Origin: Nitrosomonadales bacterium
GTDB taxonomy: Bacteria; Pseudomonadota; Gammaproteobacteria; Burkholderiales; Gallionellaceae
Reading direction: 5' to 3'
DNA length: 50,100 nucleotides
Assembly (NCBI GenBank): GCA_016213335.1
Contig: JACRAQ010000079.1
Coordinates: 1 to 50,100, forward strand
Shown: one piece after another, positions 18,894 to 28,012 of the stretch
How the letters are laid out: the number at the start of each line of letters is the position of its first letter
How positions within the stretch are numbered: position 1 is the stretch's first letter
Program-made: the position numbers and the translations under genes
The notes under the pieces: generated by a model
What the model was told of the DNA's origin: nothing
The model's database searches: none
What the model saw: the letters and a program-made list of their open reading frames with translations, nothing else

Positions 18894-19125
18894 CGGTTCC
18901 GGCTCCTCAACAGCGCAGTCTTTGATTATGATCCCGGGCGTATGTCCGGGAGCCATGCGCCCCGCTTATCCAGCATCCTCCGCTTATTAGCGCGCTGCCT
19001 TCTCCCGCACGGGGACAACAGGCGGCGGAACGCCGCCCGTTCTGCCAAACTGGCCACCCATCAGTTCGCGCTTTCTTGCCCATGAAATGCCCGCTAGCAT
19101 TCAAGCCGTGAAGAAAGGGGTGGGC
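18894..19125 (+). promoter_or_regulatory. Spacer and probable promoter region between the two pilin clusters
   Basis: This 232-bp gap carries two hairpins: CCCGG/CCGGG near 18943-18960 and a perfect 7-bp stem GGCGGCG-GAA-CGCCGCC at 19021-19037. Neither is followed by a strong T-run. A GAAAGGGG ribosome site precedes the ATG at 19126. The gap is large for this tightly packed region, so cluster B probably has its own promoter here. I cannot assign -35 and -10 boxes. Confidence 0.35.
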
Positions 19126-19575
19126 ATGAAAACGGAAAAGAATTGCATCATGAATTGCGCGGGCAGCCGGGCGCAGCGCGGCTTTACCCTGATCGAGCTG
19201 ATGATCGTCGTGGCTATTGTGGGGATACTGGCGCTGATAGCGGTGCCGTCCTACCGGCAGTATGTCGTCAAGGCTAACCGCGCGGCCGCGGAGAGCTTCA
19301 TCATGAGCGTGACCAACAAGCAGGAGCAGTACATGCTCGACGCCCGCCAGTATGCGGCAACTCTGGCCCTGCTCGGCATGGCCGCCCCCGAAGATGTTTC
19401 CAAAAACTATAACATCACCATTACCAACATCGGCGCCACTCCTCCCACCTATACCATTACTGCCGTGCCGGCCGGCAGCCAGGCGGCCAGCGACACCCGG
19501 TGCGGGAGCGTCAGCATCAACCAGGCCGGAACCAAAGGCATAACCGGCACCGGCACGGTTGCAGAATGCTGGTAA
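19126..19575 (+). CDS. pilE: Type IV pilin, PilE-like (cluster B)
   Basis: 149 residues. The prepilin site is AQRG followed by FTLIE, then LMIVVAIVGILALIAVPSYRQYV. A second ATG at 19150 would shorten the leader and is also possible. The C-terminal Cys pair (TRCGS ... AECW) fits the pilin D-region loop. It opens cluster B, where the pilin comes first; in cluster A it comes last. fimT follows after 8 bp, or overlaps if the ATG at 19566 is used. Confidence 0.9.
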   Translation: MKTEKNCIMNCAGSRAQRGFTLIELMIVVAIVGILALIAVPSYRQYVVKANRAAAESFIMSVTNKQEQYMLDARQYAATLALLGMAAPEDVSKNYNITITNIGATPPTYTITAVPAGSQAASDTRCGSVSINQAGTKGITGTGTVAECW

Positions 19576-19583
19576 CCAACATC

Positions 19584-20132
19584 ATGAAGAGCAGTGTCAG
19601 GCACAGGTTGCATTCCGCTCCGGTACGGCGGGCGAAGCCATCGGGCTTCTCTCTGGTCGAACTGCTCGTCACCATCGTGATCGTCGCCATACTGGCTTCC
19701 GCAGCCGTTCCTTCCTACCGCGAGTTCGTGGCCGGGCAGCGCATCAAGACCGCCTCGTTCGACATGATAGCCATGCTGACTCTGGCGCGTAGCGAGGCGA
19801 TCAAGCGGAACGCCAGCGCTGCTGCTCCCGTGACGGTAATCCCGGCAGGCGGCGCGTGGGCCAACGGCTGGGCGGTGGCAGCGCCCGATGGTACCACCCT
19901 GAGCCAGCAAAGCGCGCTGAACGGCGTGACCGTCACTTGCAAATCGGGCACACCCGCCATCACCGTCGCCTGCCCGGCAGGCGGGCTCGCTTACCAGGGA
20001 AACGGGCGGCTCACTGCTGCGGTACAGGCGGATGCTCCCTCTCTGGAGATCAGCAGCACGTCGAGTACCGGCGTGCGCTGCATCAGCATAGATCTGAGCG
20101 GGCGCCCCAATGTCAAAGTGGGGAGCTGCTGA
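19584..20132 (+). CDS. fimT: Type IV minor pilin, FimT/GspH family (cluster B)
   Basis: 182 residues. The prepilin site is KPSG followed by FSLVE, then LLVTIVIVAILASAAVPSY. The ALTLARSEAIKRN-like helix (MLTLARSEAIKRN) is shared with the cluster A copy (LNLARSEAIKRN), showing the two are paralogues. An alternative ATG at 19566 would overlap the pilin stop. pilV begins 1 bp after its stop. Confidence 0.88.
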   Translation: MKSSVRHRLHSAPVRRAKPSGFSLVELLVTIVIVAILASAAVPSYREFVAGQRIKTASFDMIAMLTLARSEAIKRNASAAAPVTVIPAGGAWANGWAVAAPDGTTLSQQSALNGVTVTCKSGTPAITVACPAGGLAYQGNGRLTAAVQADAPSLEISSTSSTGVRCISIDLSGRPNVKVGSC

Positions 20133-20133
20133 C

Positions 20134-20772
20134 ATGCGAATTTTTAAAGGAACAACCGGCAAACAGTCCGGCATGGGCATGGTCGAGGTGCTGGTGACGC
20201 TGGTCATCCTGCTGGTGGGTCTGCTGGGGCTGGCCGGTTTGATGACACAGGCGCAACGGTCGGAGATGGAATCCTACCAGCGCGTCCAGGCGCTGGTGCT
20301 GTTGCAGGATATGGTCGGGCGCATCAATGTCAACCGCAAGGTGACGTCCTATCAGGCCGTCACCGTTGGTACCGGCGCGGCGGCCCCTGTTTGCCCCGGC
20401 GGCACTATCGCCCAGCAGGATATATGCCAGTGGCACAACGCCGTTTTGGGTACGGCAGAGGCGTCGGGCGGCAACAGCGTCGGCGCCATGATCGGGGCGC
20501 GCGGCTGCGTCAGTTATGACGCAACGAGCGAAAGGATCAACAACTCGGGCCAGGTTGTCACCACCACTGTCAATGGTGCAACGGTCAACACCGCCATAGG
20601 CGCTGTCATCCCCAATAGCGGCACCTACACCGTCTCGGTCGCCTGGCAAGGGCTGGGGGAAACCGCGGCCCCTCCCGCCAGCCTGGATTGCGGGGAAGGC
20701 CAGTATGGTAACGAAGCCCAGCGCCGCGTCGTGAGCGAGCCCGTGCGATTTGCCACCCTGACCATGCAATGA
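20134..20772 (+). CDS. pilV: Type IV pilus minor pilin PilV (cluster B)
   Basis: 212 residues from the ATG at 20134, preceded by GTGGGGAG. The prepilin site is QSG followed by MGMVE, with the helix VLVTLVILLVGLLGLAGLM typical of PilV. The ESYQRVQALVLLQDMVGRINVNR stretch matches the PilV pattern. Its stop overlaps the pilW start (ATGATG), which implies translational coupling. It is about 40 residues longer than the cluster A paralogue. Confidence 0.9.
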   Translation: MRIFKGTTGKQSGMGMVEVLVTLVILLVGLLGLAGLMTQAQRSEMESYQRVQALVLLQDMVGRINVNRKVTSYQAVTVGTGAAAPVCPGGTIAQQDICQWHNAVLGTAEASGGNSVGAMIGARGCVSYDATSERINNSGQVVTTTVNGATVNTAIGAVIPNSGTYTVSVAWQGLGETAAPPASLDCGEGQYGNEAQRRVVSEPVRFATLTMQ

Positions 20773-21770
20773 TGAAAAATACCGCCCGCAAAATTGAGTG
20801 CTTCTTCCCGCGCCGCAGCCAGGCCGGTCTGTCGCTGGTGGAGCTGATGATCTCGCTGACCATCGGTCTGGTGCTGCTGGCCGGCATCACCACGCTCATC
20901 GTGCAGCAGAGCACCACGCGCCGGGAAATGGAGAAATCCAGCCGCCAGATCGAGAATGGCCGCTATGCCATGGAAATCCTGCACGGCGATATCGAGCACG
21001 CAGGCTTCTACGGCGAGTACGCCCCTCCGGGCAGCGCCACCTACACGGTGCCTGATCCGTGCGCAACCGCAATCAATCTCCAGGGATGGGATGCCGCTTC
21101 TTCGCCGGTGGCCGTGCCGGTCGCCATCCATGGCTATGCTGCCGCCGACGCGACGCCCGCCTGCGTGTCGAACCGCAAGGCCGGAACCGCGATGCTGGTG
21201 GTGCGCCGCACGGCCAGCGCCACGGTTGACGCGGCGGCGGCCGTAGCCGGCACCACCTATCTGCAGGTGAACCGCTGCAATTCGGAAACCCAGCCGTTCC
21301 TGCTGGGGCAGGGCGGCTTCACCCTCACGCTGAAAGATTGCGTGACGCCTGCGCCGCTGCACGGCTATATCGTGCGCACTTACTACGTCAGCACTTGCAG
21401 CGTCGTAACGGGAGGAGCCTGCGCGGACACGATCCCCACCCTGAAAATGGTGGAATTCGTGAACGGCGCCCAAACGACCATCCCCCTGGTAGAAGGCATA
21501 GAAGACCTGCAGTTCGATTACGGCATTGATACCACGAGCGATGGCGCCCCCGATTCCTACACCACGGCACCAACGGCGGCCCAGTGGCGCGATGTGATGT
21601 CGGTGCGCGTCAACCTGCTGGCGCGCAACAACGAAACCACCCCCGGTTATATTGATGCCAAAACCTATACCCTGGGCGGCGCGTCGGCGGTTTCGCCGGG
21701 CGGCGCCTACAAGCGCCACGCCTACAGCCAGCTGGTGCGCGCCGTCAATCCGAGCGGGCGGAGGGAATAG
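20769..21770 (+). CDS. pilW: Type IV pilus minor pilin PilW (cluster B)
   Basis: 333 residues. The prepilin site is SQAG followed by LSLVE, then LMISLTIGLVLLAGITTLIV. PilW blocks shared with the cluster A copy include QIENGRYAMEILHGDIEHAGFYG and VMSVRVNLLARN. Two adjacent ATGs (20769, 20772) can serve as start; the first overlaps the pilV stop. pilX follows after 2 bp. Confidence 0.92.
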   Translation: MMKNTARKIECFFPRRSQAGLSLVELMISLTIGLVLLAGITTLIVQQSTTRREMEKSSRQIENGRYAMEILHGDIEHAGFYGEYAPPGSATYTVPDPCATAINLQGWDAASSPVAVPVAIHGYAAADATPACVSNRKAGTAMLVVRRTASATVDAAAAVAGTTYLQVNRCNSETQPFLLGQGGFTLTLKDCVTPAPLHGYIVRTYYVSTCSVVTGGACADTIPTLKMVEFVNGAQTTIPLVEGIEDLQFDYGIDTTSDGAPDSYTTAPTAAQWRDVMSVRVNLLARNNETTPGYIDAKTYTLGGASAVSPGGAYKRHAYSQLVRAVNPSGRRE

Positions 21771-21772
21771 CC

Positions 21773-22312
21773 ATGAGCGTCAAAAGCAAACAAGGTGGCG
21801 CGACCCTGGTGGTGGGGCTGGTCATGCTGGTGGTGCTGACCCTGCTGGTGCTGTCCGCCATCCGCTCCGGCAACATCAACATGCGCATCGTCGGCAATAT
21901 GCAGGCGCAGGAAGAAACGGCGACTGCTTCCGTGCAGGCGACCGAGCAGGTCATCAGCACCAACTTTACTGCCGCCCCGGCTTCCCAGGTCATTGCGGTG
22001 GACATCAACGGCGACGGCAACACGGAATACACCGCGAGCGTGCCGGTTCCGGTCTGCACCGCCTCGCTGGCAGTCACCAACGCCGACCTCAATCCGGCCA
22101 ATCCCGCCGAGGCTTCCTGCATCAGCAGCGCCGCAGTCAGGCAAGCCGGGATAAGCTACCGGGGCAAGGATGCGTCGGCCACTGGGCAGTCCTGGTGTTA
22201 CCAGCAGCAATGGGAAGTGCAGGCGCAAGTAACCGACGACCGTACCAGTGCGACCGCAACCAGCCGCCAGGGCGTATCCCTGCGCGTGCCGGCCGGCACG
22301 CTCTGCCCGTAG
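21773..22312 (+). CDS. pilX: Type IV pilus assembly protein PilX (cluster B)
   Basis: 179 residues. The leader MSVKSKQGGATLVV and the helix LVMLVVLTLLVLSAIR are typical, as is NMRIVGNMQAQEETATASVQATE. Like its cluster A paralogue it lacks Glu+5. Two cysteines (near residues 117 and 142) and the C-terminal Cys may form disulfides. A 34-bp gap with GGAGGAGG separates it from pilY1. Confidence 0.88.
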   Translation: MSVKSKQGGATLVVGLVMLVVLTLLVLSAIRSGNINMRIVGNMQAQEETATASVQATEQVISTNFTAAPASQVIAVDINGDGNTEYTASVPVPVCTASLAVTNADLNPANPAEASCISSAAVRQAGISYRGKDASATGQSWCYQQQWEVQAQVTDDRTSATATSRQGVSLRVPAGTLCP

Positions 22313-22346
22313 GTTTGTAGGTTTGAAGTCAGCTGGAGGAGGCACC

Positions 22347-25300
22347 ATGAAAATGACACGATACCTTTCGATCTGCGCGCTGGCCGCCCTGCTGGGACTA
22401 CCTGTTGGCGGCAACGCGGAAGACATTGATATTTACAGCGGGCTGAGCGGCACGGGCAATACGCCGAACGTGCTGTTCGTGATGGACAATGCCGCCAATT
22501 TTTCATCCAGTGCTGCGGGGACAACATGCAAGGAACAGGCTGACGGCTCGCTCGTCATCAATGCTGTTGCGGGCACCGATACCGCCATGAGCGGCACCGT
22601 CGGCGGCATCGAGCAATGCGCCCTGTACAACGTAATAAAAAACCTGCCAGTAAATGAGGATGGCAGCGCAAGAGTAAACATCGGCATGATGGTGTACAAC
22701 GCCAACAATATCCGCGATGTCAACAACTTGAATTGCGGCGCGGACAGTTCCTCGGGGGGGTGTCTTGCGCAGCCGCTGATTCCGATGGATGCCGCCAACA
22801 AGACCGGCTTCCTGAGCTGGATCAAGTCCTGGAAAACCACGGGCGGCGCGGGTAATGGTTACGTCAAGGCAGATGGAGAAGCAACTGCCGCAACCATGCA
22901 GGAGGCTTGGGCCTATTTCTATGGCAGCACGGGGCTGTCGGGGCGTTCCTATGCGGGCATCAAACCCGCCAGCGGCTGCCAGAAAAATTTCGTGATTTTT
23001 GTCGGCAACTCATACAGTAGCTCCGGCACGCCCGGTGACGGCGGCAGTGTCAGCCCAGCCAGCGCCCTTGACAATGCCCCCGGCGTGACTGCAGCCCAGA
23101 AAGTGCGCCTCACCAACTCCATCACTTCTTCGTGTGGCGCTTATACCTTTCCGGCTGCCGCCTCCACTCATGAGAACGGCGGCTACTATGCTGACGAGTG
23201 GACGCGCTACATGAACCAAGCCGATCTTTACAGCGGGGCGGGCGATCCGGCGAGCACCCAAAGCATAATCACCTACACCGTAGGAATACTGGGTGCAAGC
23301 TGCCAGGCACAATACGCCGCGCTGCTGGATAACATGGCGGAGTACGGCGGCGGCAAGTATTTTGCCACGTCGGACTACACCAGCATGGTCAGCGCCATCC
23401 TGCAAATCCTCAATGAAATACAGGCCGTCAACAGCGTGTTTGCTTCCTCCAGCCTGCCGGTCAGCGTGAATGCGCAAGGCACCTATCTGAACCAGATCTA
23501 CATGGGTATGTTTCGTCCCGATGCCGGCGCGAAGCCGAGGTGGGTGGGCAACCTCAAGCAGTATTCGTTCGGCATTGACGCCAACAATAATCTATATCTG
23601 GGAGATAGCGTGGGCAGGGGGGCGATCTCTTCCGCCGGCACGGGCTTCTTGTCCGCCAACGCGATCAGTTACTGGACCTGCTCCAGATCGGATAACCCCT
23701 ATGTGACGGATACGACCAAAACTTCTGCCGCAGAATTATCCAGTCTGACCAGCCAGGGGCAAATCTGCGCCAGCGATCCGGCTGGCGGCTTTTGGGTTAA
23801 CACGCCGGGCATGGCCAATTCTGCCAGCCAGACTTTTGATCTGGCGGACGGCGAGCTGGTGGAGAAAGGCGGTGCTGCCCAGCAGATGCGCCTCGCCAAC
23901 CTGACCAACGACTACGCGACGGCGGCCGGTTCCGCCACCAACCCGCGCAAGCTTTACACTTTTTGCCCGGGCGGGACCAGTTGCAAATCGGACCTGACGC
24001 ATTCCGACAATGCTTTCGCCACCACCAACCCCGCTTTCACGGCCGGGATGTTTGGCGGCTCCAGCAGCGTGAACGTCTCGAGCCTCACCCGTTCCGGCGA
24101 TACGGTGACCGTTACCACCGCCAGCAACCACGGTTTCGCGAATGGCGATAACATCGCCATTGCCAACGCGTCCCAGAGCGACTACAACGTTACCAAACCA
24201 ATTACACGAATATCTGACACCCAGTTCAGCTACTCAATCACCACCGTAAGCCCGCCGACTCCGGCATCTACAATAACGGGAAACTATCATACCTTCGCCG
24301 CATCTCCGCGCACGGTTACCCAGCTCGCCCGTGCGCTCGGAAGCTCCACCATAACCGCCACATCGGCAGGCCACGGGTTTTCTGCCGGCGATACCGTGGT
24401 CGTCAGCGGGTCCGGTGAGTCGCAATACAATGGCACTTTTGCGATTGCCGGGGTAACTGCCAACACCTTTACCTATACCGTCACCGGCATTCAGGAAACC
24501 CCGCCCACTGCGGCGTCTGGCGGCACAGCTTCAAAAGGGGCCATCACCGCGAATATTGCTACCGTGGCGCGCCCGGCGGGAACCACGACGGTAACCGTGA
24601 CTACCAGTCCGGCTCACGGTTTTCCTCTTGGAGCTGTTACCGGCGTTACCCTTGCGGGTATCCTGGATGCCAGCGGTAATGCTACTGCCTATAGCAAGAA
24701 GCGAAATATTACCGTCACCAGCACTACACAATTCACTTTTACCTACCCGTTTCTCGCTTCCGATACGGCGATTGGCCCCACGACGGTCAGCAATACCGGC
24801 ATTATGGCCAGCCCGACCGTTGCTTTGCCACTGACTATCACCAGCCTCACGCGGAATGGCGATACGGCAACGGCCACCACATCGGCGGCGCACGGGTTTG
24901 CCGATGGCGCCCTGGCGGTAATTAACTACAACGGAACGCCGCCAGCAAACGAAAGCGCTTATCTTGGCACCTTCAACGTTTCGACTTCGGGCCCAACCAG
25001 CAATACCTTCAGTTACACCGTACCCACTACGCCCGCCACGCCCGCAACCGGCGCGAGCGGCGCAACCATCACCGCCACCGGGGGGGTGCCGGACAATGAC
25101 GCGATTATCAACTGGATACGCGGCGCGGATAACAACGGCGATGAAACCGGCCCCGGTGGCGCGGTGACCGTCCGTCCCTCGCTGCACGGTGACGTGCTGC
25201 ACTCCCGCCCCACGGTGCTCAACTACGGCGGCCAGAAGATCAGGATTACCGCTACCGCCGATTCCCTCGGCACGCGCACCGCGACCGCTTCCGATGCGGA

Positions 25301-26999
25301 CGTTGCCAAGATCGGCAGTGTGGGCGCAACGGCGGACATCAGGTTTGCCAACAGTCAGACATGCGCGGTCACGGTCGCCACGGCAACCACGTTCCAGTAT
25401 TCCAGCAGCAATTGCGGCGCAGCCGGATCGCAGGATGTTGCCACTACTTCTTCCAGCACGATCGTCTTTTACGGCGACAACGGCGGCGTTTTCCACGCCG
25501 TCAACGGCAACCAGGCCAACCCGCTCGGCAGCGCCCTGCCCGCGCCGGGCAGCGAGCTGTGGGGGCTCATCCCGAGCGAAATGTTCGGGAAGTTCAACCG
25601 CCTGCGCACCAACAGCCCGCAGCTGGCGCTTTCCACGACACCGCCGGGAATATCGCCCGCCCCGAGAACGAAAGAATATTTCGTGGATGGCCCGGTCGGG
25701 GTGTATCAGGATGTGCTCGAGAACGGCACAACGGCGGGAGCCTACATCTATCTGGCCATGCGGCGCGGCGGCAGGATGATCTACGCGCTGGACGTGACCA
25801 ATCCGCTCACGCCCAAGCTGAAATGGAAAGTTGACAACAACACCCTGTGGAAAGTGGATAGCGCCGGCGTGGTGACGACCGTTGCTTCGGGCTTGAGCGA
25901 ACTCGGCCAGACCTGGTCGGAACCCAAGGTTGCCTATGTGGCCTTCAGCGGCAGCGGCAAGTGGGTGCTGATCTTCGGCGCCGGCTACGCCCCCGAGGAA
26001 GACGAAGACCCGCCGGTTGCGGCGGATACCATGGGGCGCGGTATTTTCGTGCTCGACGCCTTTACCGGCGAACTTCTGTGGAAAGCCACCTACGGGGCCA
26101 GCAGTGCCTGCGCGGGTACTGCGACGCAGGCATCCTGCACGGTTGCGGGAATGGATTACAGCATCCCCGCAGACATTACCCTGATGGATCGTGACTTCGA
26201 TGGATACATTGACCGGCTGTACGCGGCCGATACCGGCGGGAACATCTGGCGCGTGGACCTCGAGACCGCCAATGGACTGACCACGCCAAACTATTGGCGC
26301 GTATACAAACTGGCGGCGCTGGGGTGCGCGGATGGCCCTTGCTCTATTCCCCCTGGCACCCGAGCGCAGCGCAAGTTCTTTTATCCGCCCGAAGTGATCA
26401 CGACTTCGTCCTATGATGCCGTCATTGCGGGCACCGGAGATCGGGAGCACCCGCTCTATGTTGATCCTGATGACACGAGAACCAACCGGGTAGTTTTGCT
26501 GAGGGATATTTATACCGGCAAGAGCGCCAGTGGAATGACTGCGATCACAAACAATATGCTGGCCGATATCGAGAATTGCGCCAATGACTACGGCTTCAAG
26601 TACAGTCTCAGAAGAGGCGAGAAAGTCGTCAACGCGCCGCTGGTGACGGCAGGGGTCGTTTACTTTGGCACCAACGAACCGGTCAGCCCGACGAGCAATT
26701 CGTGTACTTCGTCACTGGGTACTGCAAGGGGGTATAAGCTCGAGCCGTTTTCCACTAGCTGCCAGGCACCCACCTCGGTCGAGTTTGCCGGGGGCGGAAT
26801 GCCGCCCTCGCCGGTGTCCGGGGTGGTCAACATCCAGAACGCTGACGGGACGGTCACGCAGGTTCCCTTCCTGATCGGTGGCGGCGAGCAAGGCTGCGTC
26901 GGTGCGGCCTGCGGCGGATCGGCCCTGGAAGGGCAGAAGCCCACCATCGTCGTTCCGACCACCCGCACCCGCACCTACTGGTACAGGGATGGCAAATAA
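22347..26999 (+). CDS. pilY1: PilY1-type pilus tip adhesin with vWA-like domain and inserted beta repeats (cluster B)
   Basis: 1550 residues from the ATG at 22347 (GGAGGAGG upstream). Order: signal peptide (about 1-24); vWA-like domain beginning NVLFVMDNAANFS, where the usual DxSxS metal site is replaced by DNAAN (residues 47-51); a long region with four tandem modules having HGF at residues 595, 676, 757 and 849; then the PilY1 propeller (GDVLHSRPTVLNYG, IVFYGDNGGVFHAVNG, EYFVDGP, DVTNP) with a calcium-loop-like DRDFDGYID near 1281. A further ~75-residue segment interrupts the propeller start at about 960-1035. PilY1 acts at the pilus tip in adhesion, surface sensing and retraction. The modules resemble FCCH-like beta domains annotated in phage and surface proteins; that similarity is by eye. 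Confidence 0.9.
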   Translation: MKMTRYLSICALAALLGLPVGGNAEDIDIYSGLSGTGNTPNVLFVMDNAANFSSSAAGTTCKEQADGSLVINAVAGTDTAMSGTVGGIEQCALYNVIKNLPVNEDGSARVNIGMMVYNANNIRDVNNLNCGADSSSGGCLAQPLIPMDAANKTGFLSWIKSWKTTGGAGNGYVKADGEATAATMQEAWAYFYGSTGLSGRSYAGIKPASGCQKNFVIFVGNSYSSSGTPGDGGSVSPASALDNAPGVTAAQKVRLTNSITSSCGAYTFPAAASTHENGGYYADEWTRYMNQADLYSGAGDPASTQSIITYTVGILGASCQAQYAALLDNMAEYGGGKYFATSDYTSMVSAILQILNEIQAVNSVFASSSLPVSVNAQGTYLNQIYMGMFRPDAGAKPRWVGNLKQYSFGIDANNNLYLGDSVGRGAISSAGTGFLSANAISYWTCSRSDNPYVTDTTKTSAAELSSLTSQGQICASDPAGGFWVNTPGMANSASQTFDLADGELVEKGGAAQQMRLANLTNDYATAAGSATNPRKLYTFCPGGTSCKSDLTHSDNAFATTNPAFTAGMFGGSSSVNVSSLTRSGDTVTVTTASNHGFANGDNIAIANASQSDYNVTKPITRISDTQFSYSITTVSPPTPASTITGNYHTFAASPRTVTQLARALGSSTITATSAGHGFSAGDTVVVSGSGESQYNGTFAIAGVTANTFTYTVTGIQETPPTAASGGTASKGAITANIATVARPAGTTTVTVTTSPAHGFPLGAVTGVTLAGILDASGNATAYSKKRNITVTSTTQFTFTYPFLASDTAIGPTTVSNTGIMASPTVALPLTITSLTRNGDTATATTSAAHGFADGALAVINYNGTPPANESAYLGTFNVSTSGPTSNTFSYTVPTTPATPATGASGATITATGGVPDNDAIINWIRGADNNGDETGPGGAVTVRPSLHGDVLHSRPTVLNYGGQKIRITATADSLGTRTATASDADVAKIGSVGATADIRFANSQTCAVTVATATTFQYSSSNCGAAGSQDVATTSSSTIVFYGDNGGVFHAVNGNQANPLGSALPAPGSELWGLIPSEMFGKFNRLRTNSPQLALSTTPPGISPAPRTKEYFVDGPVGVYQDVLENGTTAGAYIYLAMRRGGRMIYALDVTNPLTPKLKWKVDNNTLWKVDSAGVVTTVASGLSELGQTWSEPKVAYVAFSGSGKWVLIFGAGYAPEEDEDPPVAADTMGRGIFVLDAFTGELLWKATYGASSACAGTATQASCTVAGMDYSIPADITLMDRDFDGYIDRLYAADTGGNIWRVDLETANGLTTPNYWRVYKLAALGCADGPCSIPPGTRAQRKFFYPPEVITTSSYDAVIAGTGDREHPLYVDPDDTRTNRVVLLRDIYTGKSASGMTAITNNMLADIENCANDYGFKYSLRRGEKVVNAPLVTAGVVYFGTNEPVSPTSNSCTSSLGTARGYKLEPFSTSCQAPTSVEFAGGGMPPSPVSGVVNIQNADGTVTQVPFLIGGGEQGCVGAACGGSALEGQKPTIVVPTTRTRTYWYRDGK
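24063..25083 (+). repeat. Four tandem HGF beta-modules inside pilY1 (cluster B)
   Basis: Four diverged in-frame protein repeats of 81-92 residues. Each opens with a Thr/Val-rich strand ending in xHGF, followed by a short turn (ANGD, SAGD, PLGA, ADGA) and ends with an aromatic strand (FSYSITT, FTYTVTG, FTFTYPF, FSYTVPT). The first two keep the GD turn; the last two do not. They fall between the vWA-like region and the propeller and have no counterpart in the cluster A PilY1. Confidence 0.8.
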
Positions 27000-27110
27000 G
27001 GCGGCATGCACACTTACGGAATCTGCGGCAACACCCAACCCGGCCCGCGTTTCCTTGCCTTCGGGACGCGTGAAGTCAGGCCAGAAGAGTCCGGTTACAC
27101 AGCGGGAATA

Positions 27111-27145
27111 AAAAATAACCGGGGCGATATGCCCCGGTTATTTTT
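27111..27145. terminator. Bidirectional Rho-independent terminator
   Basis: A perfect 15-bp inverted repeat, AAAAATAACCGGGGC with GCCCCGGTTATTTTT, around a GATAT loop, with a U-run on either strand. It closes cluster B 112 bp after the pilY1 stop and also lies downstream of the minus-strand ASFER gene. Confidence 0.95.
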
Positions 27146-27201
27146 CAACTGCTGCCATGCGGACTGCTGCCATGCCTGTACCGCCGGCCTGATGGCTGCG
27201 C

Positions 27202-27678
27202 TTACCTTACGGTCACCGCAGAAACGGCGGGCATCCAGTGCAGGTCGCGCTCGAAGCTTGCCAGAACGGTGTCCCGCATATGGGTTACCGGCGTCACGAC
27301 GGCATTACCCAGCAGATCGCGCTCGAAGCTGGCTACGATAGCGTTGTTGCCAAGGCGCAGGGAGCTGCTGAGAAAGTCCTTCAGGTCGGCCCTGGCAAGC
27401 ATCGTATCCATGGTGACCGGGTCGTGGTGCATGCCACGCTCGAAGCTCGCCAGCACCTGATCCGACTTCGTGCGGTAGGCGTTGACGAGAGATGCATTGC
27501 CAAACGCTTGCTCGAAGCTGGCCGCCACCAGGTCCGGTTTCGCGCGGGAGGCGTTGATGAATGCCGGGTTGATAAATGCACGATCGAAGCTATCGGCAAC
27601 CGCATCCGTGCCGGCATGAGCAAAGGCTGGCAGCAATGCTGCGGCAGCCAGGGTAAAAGCAAATTTACGCAGTTTCAT
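27202..27678 (-). CDS. Exported ASFER-repeat protein of unknown function
   Basis: 158 residues from the ATG at 27678, chosen for AGGAG 8 nt upstream; a TTG two codons earlier is too close to that site. A clean signal peptide (about 1-22, ending AFAHA) directs it to the periplasm or outside. The mature protein consists of a repeated 9-residue motif: VADSFDRAF (27), VAASFEQAF (51), VLASFERGM (75), IVASFERDL (114) and VLASFERDL (138). Spacing is 24 residues, except 39 between the third and fourth. The motif is amphipathic and helical in character. I do not recognise the family. It converges on pilY1 across a shared terminator. Confidence 0.8.
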   Translation of the reverse strand: MKLRKFAFTLAAAALLPAFAHAGTDAVADSFDRAFINPAFINASRAKPDLVAASFEQAFGNASLVNAYRTKSDQVLASFERGMHHDPVTMDTMLARADLKDFLSSSLRLGNNAIVASFERDLLGNAVVTPVTHMRDTVLASFERDLHWMPAVSAVTVR

Positions 27679-28012
27679 TTTCAAATCTCCTGTTCAAGGT
27701 TGGCAAGTAATATGGCGGCGGAATCAGGCTGCTTGTGCAGGCTTGCCGCGAGTCGGTCTAGCCGTTTGATCCGCTCCTGTTTGCCATTTAACCAGCAGAT
27801 TCTTAAAGGAAACTTAACGGTTTTCAAAAATATTTTTCGAGCAAACGACCGCTTTGATGGCTCAGGCTGCTTTCGCTGGCCACCCGCTTGCGGGTGATGC
27901 CGCAACATGAAGCGATGGAGAAAATCGTGGCGGGATGCAGGGCGGTATACTGTAGCCCGGAAAACATTTCTGGCTATTCTCGCCAGGCAGGCTTCAACCA
28001 GAGAGCGTAACC

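Noticed and set aside
27681-27908. 75-codon minus-strand frame ending 3 bp before the ASFER gene
   Set aside because: The first half is basic and of low quality, with no ribosome site or family; only the last 30 residues look protein-like. Not enough to call a gene.
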